From assembly GCA_030838305.1 (NCBI GenBank), contig JAUTWY010000409.1, positions 1 to 12,355 on the forward strand: DNA of 12,355 nt, written 5' to 3'. Every line of letters begins with the position of its first letter. The first letter of the stretch is position 1. Source of the DNA: Acidobacteriaceae bacterium. GTDB lineage: Bacteria > Acidobacteriota > Terriglobia > Terriglobales > Acidobacteriaceae. A program made the position numbers and the translations under genes. The notes below the pieces were generated by a model that saw only the letters and a list, made by a program, of their open reading frames with translations, did no database searches and was not told where the DNA came from. Shown piece after piece: positions 5,887-12,355 of this stretch.

Positions 5887-7398
5887 ATGACCTTCCAACA
5901 GGTGCTGGATGGAGCGGAAGTCCTCGCTAACAGTGGGGATCCGGCAGTGAGTAGTGTGGAATATGACTCGCGGCGGGTGAAGCCGGGGTGCGTATTCGTG
6001 GCAATGCGGGGGGAAGCGAGCGACGGCAACCGGTTTATTGATCAGGCGATTCAGGCGGGAGCGGTGGCGGTGGTGACCGATTCTGCGTTGGAGAAGCCGC
6101 GTCCGGGATTAGCGTGGGCGGTGGTTCCAAACGGGCGGCGGGCGCTGGCGCGGCTCAGCGCAAATTTTTATAAGAAGCCGGCGGAGCGGATCGCAGTTAC
6201 GGGAATTACCGGGACGAACGGGAAGAGCACGACGGCTTTTTTGGTAGAAGCGATTCTGACCGCGGCGGGACGAAAGAGCGCCCTGATCGGAACGATTGAA
6301 TATCACGTAGCCGGTAAAGTCTTGCCCGCGCCACATACCACGCCGGAGGCGCTGGATCTAAATCGCATTCTCAGTGAGGCAGTGGGGAATGGTGCGACCG
6401 ATGCGGTGATGGAGGTTTCCTCGCATGCGCTGGCGCAGGAGCGTGTGTTTGGCGTGCCGTTTGATGTGGCGGTATTTACCAATCTCACACGCGACCATCT
6501 GGATTATCACAGGACAATGGAAGAGTACTTCGCGGCTAAGCGGGTCTTATTCGAAGGCTGCGGCACGGATGCGCCGCGTGCGGTCGTTACCAATGTGGAT
6601 GATGAGTCGGGAGCGAAGCTGGCGGAGTTCAGCCGGAAGCGCAGTTCCGTGATGCTGAAATATGGATGGCAGCGCGGCGACTTGCATGCGGAGAAAGTGG
6701 AGATCACAACGCGCGGGACTCGGCTTGATGTGATTACTCCTGCGGGAAAGATCGCGGTGTTCTCAGCGCTGATCGGGCGCGTGAATGTGTACAACATTCT
6801 CGCGGCGGCTGGGGCGTGCTACGCGCGAGGGTGTTCGGCGGAGGCCATGGCTGCGGGAATCGATGCGCTGGCGTGCGTTCCGGGAAGATTTGAGCGCGTC
6901 GATTGCGGCCAGCCTTTCACGGTGGTGGTGGATTATGCGCACACCGACGACGCGTTGCGTAATCTGACGGCGCTGGCGCGGGAACTGGTTTCCGGCGCGG
7001 GAGCGAAGGGAAGAGTGCTGACTGTGTTTGGATGCGGCGGGGACCGGGACCGGAACAAGCGTCCGCTCATGGGCGAGGCGGCGGGGCGGGGGAGCGATTT
7101 CGTGGTGCTGACGTCGGATAACCCGCGCAGCGAGGATCCGTTGGCAATTATTAACGATGCGGTGGTGGGGCTGCAGAAGACTGGGGTGAAATACAGCGTG
7201 GAACCGGACCGGCGCAAGGCGATCGGGCTGGCCATGGGTGAGGCGCGGCCGGGAGATGTAGTGTTGCTGGCGGGCAAGGGGCACGAAAAGGTTCAGCTTA
7301 CGCGGGCAGGATCGATGCCGTTTGATGATCTGGAAGTGGCGCGGGAAGCGCTGCGTGCTGCGGGGTTTGAGTGCGCGGCGGCGAAGGCCGGGACTTAG
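5887..7398 (+). CDS. murE: UDP-MurNAc-tripeptide synthetase, meso-diaminopimelate-adding (MurE)
   Basis: Cytoplasmic Mur ligase that adds the third stem-peptide residue to UDP-MurNAc-L-Ala-D-Glu at the cost of ATP. The 503 residues contain the substrate domain with YDSRR (26-30), the ATP loop GTNGKST (109-115), HTTPEA (150-155), MEVSSHAL (175-182), the TNLTRDHLDYH segment (198-208) with the probable carbamylated Lys218 in FAAKRVLF, RVNVYNILAA (298-307), GRFERV (333-338) and GKGHE (463-467). DNPR at 411-414 is the signature for meso-diaminopimelate rather than lysine, so the wall is predicted to be DAP-type. The usual YAHTPDAL reads YAHTDDAL here. Start ATG 5887 has no Shine-Dalgarno and follows the TATAAT closely. 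First gene of a murE-murF-mraY-murD operon; the ftsI and mraZ genes that often precede it are absent. Confidence 0.97.
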   Translation: MTFQQVLDGAEVLANSGDPAVSSVEYDSRRVKPGCVFVAMRGEASDGNRFIDQAIQAGAVAVVTDSALEKPRPGLAWAVVPNGRRALARLSANFYKKPAERIAVTGITGTNGKSTTAFLVEAILTAAGRKSALIGTIEYHVAGKVLPAPHTTPEALDLNRILSEAVGNGATDAVMEVSSHALAQERVFGVPFDVAVFTNLTRDHLDYHRTMEEYFAAKRVLFEGCGTDAPRAVVTNVDDESGAKLAEFSRKRSSVMLKYGWQRGDLHAEKVEITTRGTRLDVITPAGKIAVFSALIGRVNVYNILAAAGACYARGCSAEAMAAGIDALACVPGRFERVDCGQPFTVVVDYAHTDDALRNLTALARELVSGAGAKGRVLTVFGCGGDRDRNKRPLMGEAAGRGSDFVVLTSDNPRSEDPLAIINDAVVGLQKTGVKYSVEPDRRKAIGLAMGEARPGDVVLLAGKGHEKVQLTRAGSMPFDDLEVAREALRAAGFECAAAKAGT

Positions 7399-7489
7399 GC
7401 CGGTTTTACCTAGCTTTGCGAATGAGAAGCGTTCGGGGGCGGTATTCGAGATTCCTTTGTGCGCCGTTGGTGGTGCGAGCTGGCCAGGG

Positions 7490-7548
7490 GTCCTTCGACT
7501 TCGGATATGCTTCGCATTCGCGAAGCACATCCTGCGCTCAGGATGACA
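7490..7548. repeat. Intergenic hairpin repeat between murE and murF
   Basis: The unit begins with TCCTTCGACTTCGG and ends with CTCAGGATGACA; in many bacterial genomes these ends flank a dispersed short repeat (recalled, not searched). Inside is a hairpin: TGCTTCGC (7508-7515) pairs perfectly with GCGAAGCA (7520-7527) over ATTC, extended across one mismatch by GGAT (7503-7506) with ATCC (7529-7532). It occupies about a third of the 184-bp murE-murF gap. In the polycistronic mRNA it could stabilise or attenuate the transcript. Nothing else notable lies in the gap besides the purine-rich tract before murF. Confidence 0.65.
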
Positions 7549-7582
7549 GAGGTAGGAGTTGGACCAAGGGTGTCTGATCAAG

Positions 7583-8962
7583 ATGAAGCTTACGCTTTCC
7601 AAGATTGCAGAGTTCATTTCCGCCGAGGGAGAGTTCGCGCATGATGAAGTGGCGCAAGCATACTCGATCGATTCGCGGACGGTAGGTCCGAGCCAGCTTT
7701 TCTTCGCGGTGAAAGGCGAACGGCTGGATGGACACGACTTCGTGGAGCAAGCGCTCGAAAAAGGGGTTGTTGCGGCGGTAGTGCGTAGGAATCAGTTAGG
7801 CCGCTACCCGAAAAAAGCGCGGTTGCTGGCTGTGGACGACACACGGGTTGCACTGCAGACTCTGGCCACGGCGGTGCGAAAACTGTGGGGGAAACCGCTG
7901 ATTGCCGTAACTGGGTCAGCAGGGAAAACGACTACGAAGGAAGCGATTGCGCACGTGTTGAGCGCGCGGTTTCGGGTGCTGAAGTCCGAAGGGAATTTCA
8001 ATAATCATTTTGGATTGCCGCTGATGCTCTTGAAACTGGAGCCGGAGTATGACGTGGCGGTGATCGAGATGGGAATGTCGCACGCGGGGGAGATCCGGGC
8101 GCTGGCCAAAATTGCACAACCGGAGATTGGCGTGGTGACGAACGTTGCCCCAGTGCATCTGGAGTTTTTTGATTCGCTGGCAGGGATTGCGCGCGCGAAA
8201 TATGAATTGGTGGAGTCGCTGCCCGCCAGCGGTACCGCTGTCTTGAATGCGGATGATGATTACGTCTCGCAGTTTGGGCGAGGGTTCAAGGGCAAGGTGG
8301 TGATGTATGGCACGCGAGCGACTGCGGACGTGCGCGCGGAAGAAATCCAGTCCCAGGGGCGCGAGGGAGTGGAGTTCGATGTGGTAGTCGGTGGCGTGCG
8401 TGAGCATGCAAGGGTGCCGTTGGTGGGCGAGCATAATGTGCTGAATGCGCTCGCGGCACTGGCCGTCGGGCTAGAGCGCGGGCTGAAGCCTTCCGAGGCG
8501 GTGACGGCGCTGGCAACTTTGGCCCCCGCCGACAAACGTGGGCAGGTTCTACAAGTGGGTAACATCACGGTGATCAACGATTGCTACAATTCGAATCCGA
8601 AGGCGCTCGATGCGATGGTGGATGCGTTGGCCGCGATGGCAGCCAAACGGCGCATCGTGGTGGCGGGCGAGATGCTGGAGTTAGGGCCGGCGGGGGAAGC
8701 GATGCACCGGGAGGCCGGGCAGCACATTGCGGGCAGGAAGATTGATGTTCTGCTGGGAGTACGCGGCCTGGCTGCGGCGATGGTGGGCGCGGCTAAGCAG
8801 GCGGGAATCCGGGCCGAGTTTGTGCCGGCCGCCGAGGAAGCCGGGGAATGGCTGGCTCACGAGGCGCGGGATGGTGACGTGGTGCTGCTGAAGGCTTCAC
8901 GGGGCGTGAAGTTGGAGAAGGCGCTGGAAATTTGGAAGACTCGTCGCGACGGTAGAAGTTGA
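7583..8962 (+). CDS. murF: UDP-MurNAc-tripeptide--D-alanyl-D-alanine ligase (MurF)
   Basis: Cytoplasmic Mur ligase that attaches D-Ala-D-Ala to UDP-MurNAc-tripeptide, completing the pentapeptide. From ATG 7583 it is 459 residues, normal for the family. Seen are the N-terminal domain with SIDSRTV (28-34), LFFAVKGERLDGHDF (39-53), the ATP loop GSAGKTTTKE (111-120), the GNFNNHFGLPL segment (137-147), EMGMSHAGEI (162-171), TNVAPVHLE (186-194), GEHNVLNALAA (282-292), NDCYNSNP (332-339) and GEMLELG (362-368). The start choice is uncertain: AAGGG lies 12 nt before ATG 7583, whereas AGGAG at 7554-7558 directly abuts an in-frame TTG at 7559, too close to serve it. The MKLTLSKIAEFI beginning fits MurF homologues, so ATG is preferred. 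The 3' end is 23 bp before mraY. Confidence 0.96.
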   Translation: MKLTLSKIAEFISAEGEFAHDEVAQAYSIDSRTVGPSQLFFAVKGERLDGHDFVEQALEKGVVAAVVRRNQLGRYPKKARLLAVDDTRVALQTLATAVRKLWGKPLIAVTGSAGKTTTKEAIAHVLSARFRVLKSEGNFNNHFGLPLMLLKLEPEYDVAVIEMGMSHAGEIRALAKIAQPEIGVVTNVAPVHLEFFDSLAGIARAKYELVESLPASGTAVLNADDDYVSQFGRGFKGKVVMYGTRATADVRAEEIQSQGREGVEFDVVVGGVREHARVPLVGEHNVLNALAALAVGLERGLKPSEAVTALATLAPADKRGQVLQVGNITVINDCYNSNPKALDAMVDALAAMAAKRRIVVAGEMLELGPAGEAMHREAGQHIAGRKIDVLLGVRGLAAAMVGAAKQAGIRAEFVPAAEEAGEWLAHEARDGDVVLLKASRGVKLEKALEIWKTRRDGRS

Positions 8963-8985
8963 GACGATCGCGGGACGGAGGCTGA

Positions 8986-10119
8986 TTGCTCTACTGGCTG
9001 TTGTTTGTGAAGCTGCAACATTATTTTCCGCCGTTCCGCATCTTCCGCTATTTGACTTTCCGCACCGCGTTCGCCAGCCTCACTGCGCTGTTTACCGCAC
9101 TCATTGTGGGGCCGCTGGTCATCAACCGGCTGCGTGAATTCCAGATTGGACAATACATTCGCGAAGAAGGGCCGAAAGCGCATCAGAAAAAAGCCGGAAC
9201 GCCGACCATGGGCGGGCTGCTGATTGCGATCGCTATTGTGGTTCCGACGCTGTTGTGGGCCGACCTCAGCAATCGATTCGTTTGGGTCGCGGTGTTCGCT
9301 ACGTGCGCGTTTGCCGCGATTGGATTTACCGACGATTACACCAAAGTGGTGCATCGCAGAAATCTTGGCCTGACCGGCCGGGCCAAGCTGGGCCTACAGA
9401 TTGCGACCAGCATCGTGATTGCCGTGATGCTGATCGCGATGCAGACCTTTGGGATGTATTCGACCAAGCTGATTGTGCCTTTTCTCAAACAGTTTCATCC
9501 CGACCTGGTAGTGCAGACGCTCGAGCACTATCCGCACCTGTGGCCGCTGGCGTTCCTGCCTTTTATTGGATTTGTGGCGCTGGTGATTGTGGGTTCGAGC
9601 AATGCGGTGAATCTAACGGATGGATTGGACGGGCTGGCGATTGGCTGCACGGTAATTGCGGCGGGGGCGCTGACGGTGCTGACTTATGTGAGTGGGCACG
9701 CGACGTTCGCGACTTACTTGGAAATTCCGCGCATGCCGCAGGTGGGTGAACTGACGATTTTCTGCGGAGCGATGGTTGGGTCGTCGATCGGATTCCTGTG
9801 GTACAACGCGCATCCGGCGGAAGTGTTTATGGGCGATGTGGGATCGCTGGCGCTGGGCGGCGCGATTGGAACAGTCGCGGTGATCATCAAGCAGGAACTG
9901 TTGTTGCCGTTTATTGGAGGAGTGTTCGTGATCGAGGCGGTGTCGGTGATCCTGCAGGTGGGGTCGTACAAGTTGCGCAAGAAGAGGATTTTCAAGATGG
10001 CGCCAATCCATCATCATTTTGAATTGATGGGATGGTCGGAGTCGAAGATTATTGTGCGGTTCTGGATTGCGTCGCTGGTGTTCGCGTTGTTCGCGCTGAC
10101 GACGCTGAAGTTAAGGTAA
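8986..10119 (+). CDS. mraY: Phospho-MurNAc-pentapeptide transferase (MraY, translocase I)
   Basis: Integral membrane enzyme that transfers phospho-MurNAc-pentapeptide from UDP to undecaprenyl phosphate, forming lipid I. The 377-residue chain is strongly hydrophobic with about ten membrane helices and has the family motifs KAGTPTMGG (69-77), GFTDDYTKV (113-121, the catalytic Asp pair 116/117), NLTDGLDGLA (209-218), HPAEVFMGDVGSLALGG (276-292) and KMAPIHHHFELMGWSE (338-352 region, His342-344). Start is probably TTG 8986, because the resulting MLYWLLFVKLQHYF matches the length and first helix of known MraY; GGAGG at 8977-8981 sits only 4 nt before it, a tight spacing. It lies 23 bp after murF, so translation is likely coupled. 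A repeat-filled gap separates it from murD. Confidence 0.96.
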   Translation: MLYWLLFVKLQHYFPPFRIFRYLTFRTAFASLTALFTALIVGPLVINRLREFQIGQYIREEGPKAHQKKAGTPTMGGLLIAIAIVVPTLLWADLSNRFVWVAVFATCAFAAIGFTDDYTKVVHRRNLGLTGRAKLGLQIATSIVIAVMLIAMQTFGMYSTKLIVPFLKQFHPDLVVQTLEHYPHLWPLAFLPFIGFVALVIVGSSNAVNLTDGLDGLAIGCTVIAAGALTVLTYVSGHATFATYLEIPRMPQVGELTIFCGAMVGSSIGFLWYNAHPAEVFMGDVGSLALGGAIGTVAVIIKQELLLPFIGGVFVIEAVSVILQVGSYKLRKKRIFKMAPIHHHFELMGWSESKIIVRFWIASLVFALFALTTLKLR

Positions 10120-10125
10120 AAACGA

Positions 10126-10267
10126 TTCACCCCAGAGTCACAGAGACACAGAGAAAACCAACACGATGTCTTTTTCTTTGGAACCCAGGGAGGTCGTTTG
10201 GCCTCTTTCCGCGGAAAATTCTCCCTATGTCTTGCTTTTCTCTATGCCTCTGTGGCTCTCTGGTGAA
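10126..10267. repeat. Long inverted repeat between mraY and murD
   Basis: Left arm 10126-10157 (TTCACCCCAGAGTCACAGAG onward) and right arm 10236-10267 are reverse complements at about 26 of 32 positions, separated by 78 bp. The arms are variants of a CACAGAGACACAGAGAA-type sequence that I recall as a dispersed intergenic repeat in several bacterial phyla. In RNA they could form a long imperfect stem. The right arm runs into the murD Shine-Dalgarno, so the element sits against the ribosome-binding site. No transposase or target duplication is visible. Confidence 0.75.
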
Positions 10268-10275
10268 AGGAACTG

Positions 10276-11637
10276 ATGGAACTCAAAGACAAACGCGTGC
10301 TGGTGGTGGGATTGGGCAAGTCGGGAGTGGCGTCGGCGCTGTTTTTGAAGGCCCGCGGGGCCCGGGTTACCGTCTCCGACACCAAGAGTGGAGATGAACT
10401 GCGCAATGAGATTCCGGCGCTGCTCGATCATGGGATCACGGTTGAGACCGGGGGCCACGGCGAGCGTACGTTTCGGGAGCAGGATCTGATTGTGGTAAGT
10501 CCGGGCGTTCCCGTGGATGCGCCGCTGCTAGAGCAGGCGCGATCGCTGGGAGAGGCGGTAATCGGCGAGATTGAACTGGCGGCGCAGTTTCTGCCGGGAC
10601 CAATCGTGGCAATCACCGGTTCGAATGGGAAGACCACAACCACGACGTTGACGGGAGAAATCTTGGCGGCGGGCGGGTTGCCGACTCTGGTGGGCGGGAA
10701 CATTGGGACTCCGGCGATTTCGCTGGCGGAGCGGGCGAAGGCGGAGACGGTGATTGTGCTCGAAGTGTCAAGTTTTCAACTGGAAACCATTCAGACATTC
10801 CGTCCGAAGGTTGCAGTGGTCCTGAATGTGACGCCGGATCACTTGGACCGGCACCGGACGTTTGCAGCGTATGCGGAGGCGAAGGCGCGGATGTTTGAAA
10901 ATCAGACGGACAGCGACTTTGCGGTGTTGAACGCGGATGATCCAACTTGCGTGGCGATGGGGGCGCGAAGGCAGGCACAGGTGTTCTGGTTCAGCCGGCA
11001 GAAGGAAGTGAAGCAGGGAGCCTGGGTGCGCGAGGGCAATATTGTGTTTCGCGACGGCCGCGGGCAGCGCGAGGTCATGCAGGCTTCCGAAATTCCGCTC
11101 AAGGGTGCACACAATCTGGAGAATGTGCTGGCGGCGGTGTGCGCGGGCGCGTTGATGGGCTGCACGCCGGAGAAAATCCGGAAGGCGGTGCGGGACTTCA
11201 AGGCAGTGGAGCACCGGCTGGAGTTTGTGGCGACGATCCGCGGCGTGGACTACTACAACGACTCGAAGGCTACGAATGTGGATGCGACCATCAAGGCTCT
11301 GGAATCGTTTCCGGCGAACATTCACCTAATTCTTGGGGGAAAGGATAAGGGCAGCGATTACAGCGTGCTCAACCACTTGCTGCGGCAGCGGGTAAAGCGC
11401 GTGTACACGATTGGCGCAGCGGCGTCGAAGATCGAGTCGCAGATCGTTTCTTCGAAAAGCGGGGGCGTGGAAGTCATTCATGCCGAGACTCTGGAGACCG
11501 CGCTGCGCAAGGCGAATGCCGTGGCGCAAGCAGGGGACGTGGTGTTGTTGGCTCCAGCATGCGCCAGCTTTGATCAGTTCAAGAACTATGAGCAGCGCGG
11601 GCAGGTATTTAAGGAGATTGTGCGGGGGTTGGAGTGA
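10276..11637 (+). CDS. murD: UDP-MurNAc-L-alanine--D-glutamate ligase (MurD)
   Basis: Cytoplasmic Mur ligase that adds D-glutamate as the second stem-peptide residue, the step before MurE. The 453-residue protein has the N-terminal Rossmann domain (VLVVGLGKSGVAS, 8-20), SPGVP (75-79), the ATP loop GSNGKTTTTT (115-124), EVSSFQLE (163-170), NVTPDHLDRH (184-193), the probable carbamylated Lys203 in EAKARMFEN, GAHNLENVLAA (277-287), VEHRLEFV (311-318), YYNDSKATN (326-334), LGGKDKG (353-359) and the C-terminal LLAPACASFDQFKNYEQRG (424-442). Length and motifs are normal. Start ATG 10276 has AAGGA at 10267-10271, 4 nt upstream, lying at the edge of the inverted repeat. Normally ftsW and murG follow; here the plus-strand cluster ends and a convergent gene begins 26 bp later. 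Confidence 0.97.
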   Translation: MELKDKRVLVVGLGKSGVASALFLKARGARVTVSDTKSGDELRNEIPALLDHGITVETGGHGERTFREQDLIVVSPGVPVDAPLLEQARSLGEAVIGEIELAAQFLPGPIVAITGSNGKTTTTTLTGEILAAGGLPTLVGGNIGTPAISLAERAKAETVIVLEVSSFQLETIQTFRPKVAVVLNVTPDHLDRHRTFAAYAEAKARMFENQTDSDFAVLNADDPTCVAMGARRQAQVFWFSRQKEVKQGAWVREGNIVFRDGRGQREVMQASEIPLKGAHNLENVLAAVCAGALMGCTPEKIRKAVRDFKAVEHRLEFVATIRGVDYYNDSKATNVDATIKALESFPANIHLILGGKDKGSDYSVLNHLLRQRVKRVYTIGAAASKIESQIVSSKSGGVEVIHAETLETALRKANAVAQAGDVVLLAPACASFDQFKNYEQRGQVFKEIVRGLE

Positions 11638-11663
11638 GGTGGGGTGGCGCGCACCGAACCCTG

Positions 11664-12355
11664 TCAGTTGGCGCAACTGGGAGGATTGGCGTTCAGGTGC
11701 TGCAAGAGTTTTTTCCCCTCGGATAAATCTGGATTGAAGCGGAGTACGCGCGAGACGTACCTTCTGGCATCTTCCGTTTGGCCGACTGCGCACAAAGTGC
11801 GCGCAAGATTCATTCCAATACTGCTTTTTGCCGGAGCGCGATCAAATGCGGCTTCCCACAGCTTGACTGCGAGGCTGACGTGTCCACTCCTGGCTTCGAT
11901 GACGCCCAGGTTCGAGGCGGCATCGATCAGGTACGGATTCAGAGCAAGCGCTCTCTCGTAAAGCGCGCGCGCCCGGTCGACTTTGCCGTGAGTCAATTCG
12001 ACAAAAGCGAGCCCCGCCAGGATCGCGGGATCATTGGGAGCGTCCTTCGCCGCCATGCGCAGCGATCGCTCCGCCTCTGGGACGGCTTCCGCCAGGCCGC
12101 CATCGGCCAAAGATTGCCACGCCAACGCCCGGTCGCGTATGTCACTGGCGGCTTCTTTTGAGAACGGGAATGGAGTCAAAGTTAGGGCGGCCTTTGACGC
12201 AATAGGGTCCTGTAAGAGTTGCGGCGAAACCTGGGGACGACGGCGAATGCGGTGGTCCGTCACCTCGGTGTGAGCGATATCCGCGCTCAAAGCCGAGGGC
12301 ATGTGACAGGAGGTACAATCCGCCTGCCGAGGATGATGCTTGAGGCCAAAGGCCG
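11664..12355 (-). CDS. TPR protein with a c-type heme motif, C-terminal part
   Basis: The frame is open to the right edge, so the true start is outside the window; 229 residues are visible. Residues 13-17 are CTSCH, a covalent heme c attachment site, followed by MPSAL and by AHTEVTDHRI, whose histidines could supply the distal ligand. The CHMP...DHRI pattern recalls multiheme cytochrome/TPR proteins of Acidobacteriota. Residues about 108-208 hold three tetratricopeptide repeats (DPAILAGLAFVELTHG, LIDAASNLGVIEARSG, SSIGMNLARTLCAVG), with a weaker helical pair before them. Heme attachment implies export across the cytoplasmic membrane; the signal peptide and probably further heme sites would lie upstream. 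An in-frame ATG at 12302 is not the start, since it would cut off the heme motif and has no Shine-Dalgarno. Function is probably electron transfer or assembly of an envelope complex; the substrate is unknown. Confidence 0.85.
   Translation of the reverse strand, partial: AFGLKHHPRQADCTSCHMPSALSADIAHTEVTDHRIRRRPQVSPQLLQDPIASKAALTLTPFPFSKEAASDIRDRALAWQSLADGGLAEAVPEAERSLRMAAKDAPNDPAILAGLAFVELTHGKVDRARALYERALALNPYLIDAASNLGVIEARSGHVSLAVKLWEAAFDRAPAKSSIGMNLARTLCAVGQTEDARRYVSRVLRFNPDLSEGKKLLQHLNANPPSCAN

Noticed and set aside
6763..7617. Long minus-strand open frame of 284 residues across the murE 3' half
   Set aside because: Arginine/histidine/proline-rich composition and no recognisable domain; murE on the other strand is intact with all family motifs.
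9255..9749. Plus-strand 164-residue frame inside mraY
   Set aside because: Out-of-frame shadow of a clearly conserved membrane enzyme.
11638..11690. Terminator between murD and the TPR gene
   Set aside because: Only a 6-bp palindrome (CAGTTG-GCG-CAACTG, 11665-11679) inside the TPR gene end, with no T-tract; not strong enough to call.
12300..12302. ATG 12302 as the start of the TPR gene
   Set aside because: The frame continues to the right edge and contains CTSCH immediately upstream; no Shine-Dalgarno.

Overview
The window reads as chromosomal DNA of an Acidobacteriota member, most likely Terriglobia (Koribacter/Sulfotelmatobacter-like). This is an inference. It rests on the moderately GC-rich coding, a stand-alone acyl-CoA mutase large subunit, a TPR protein carrying a c-type heme motif, meso-DAP-type peptidoglycan synthesis, and two intergenic repeats of kinds I recall as dispersed in such genomes. 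No mobile-element gene, rRNA, tRNA or CRISPR array was seen.

Left part (1-3058): the 5' part of glgC (glycogen synthesis) runs off the left edge on the minus strand. Behind it lie two strong hairpins and a small helical hypothetical protein, also on the minus strand. Divergent from that gene, a two-helix membrane protein and a cobalamin-dependent methylmalonyl-CoA mutase large subunit without a B12-binding domain form a likely two-gene unit.

Middle part (3059-5886): an exported class C beta-lactamase/penicillin-binding-protein-like serine hydrolase with C-terminal beta domains faces two small minus-strand genes. One is an acidic protein gene that appears broken by two frameshifts. The other encodes a 60-residue protein with 12 cysteines that resembles bacterial metallothioneins. 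A 201-bp divergent control region follows, with hairpins, a 16-bp direct repeat at 31-bp spacing and a consensus TATAAT just ahead of murE.

Right part (5887-12355): murE-murF-mraY-murD form a compact plus-strand peptidoglycan-precursor operon. It makes UDP-MurNAc-pentapeptide cytoplasmically (MurD, MurE, MurF) and then lipid I at the membrane (MraY). It is a fragment of the usual dcw cluster: no mraZ/rsmH/ftsL/ftsI precedes murE and no ftsW/murG/murC follows murD. Two intergenic repeat elements are embedded between its genes. A convergent minus-strand gene, cut by the right edge, encodes a CxxCH heme motif followed by TPRs.

Several genes (murE, the cysteine-rich gene, the 118-aa membrane protein) have a -10-like box only 6-8 nt before the start codon and no Shine-Dalgarno sequence, which suggests leaderless transcripts. 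I did not find an obviously new multi-gene system. The most unusual items are the cysteine-rich protein, the decayed acidic gene, the murE control region and the repeat that supplies the murD ribosome-binding site.
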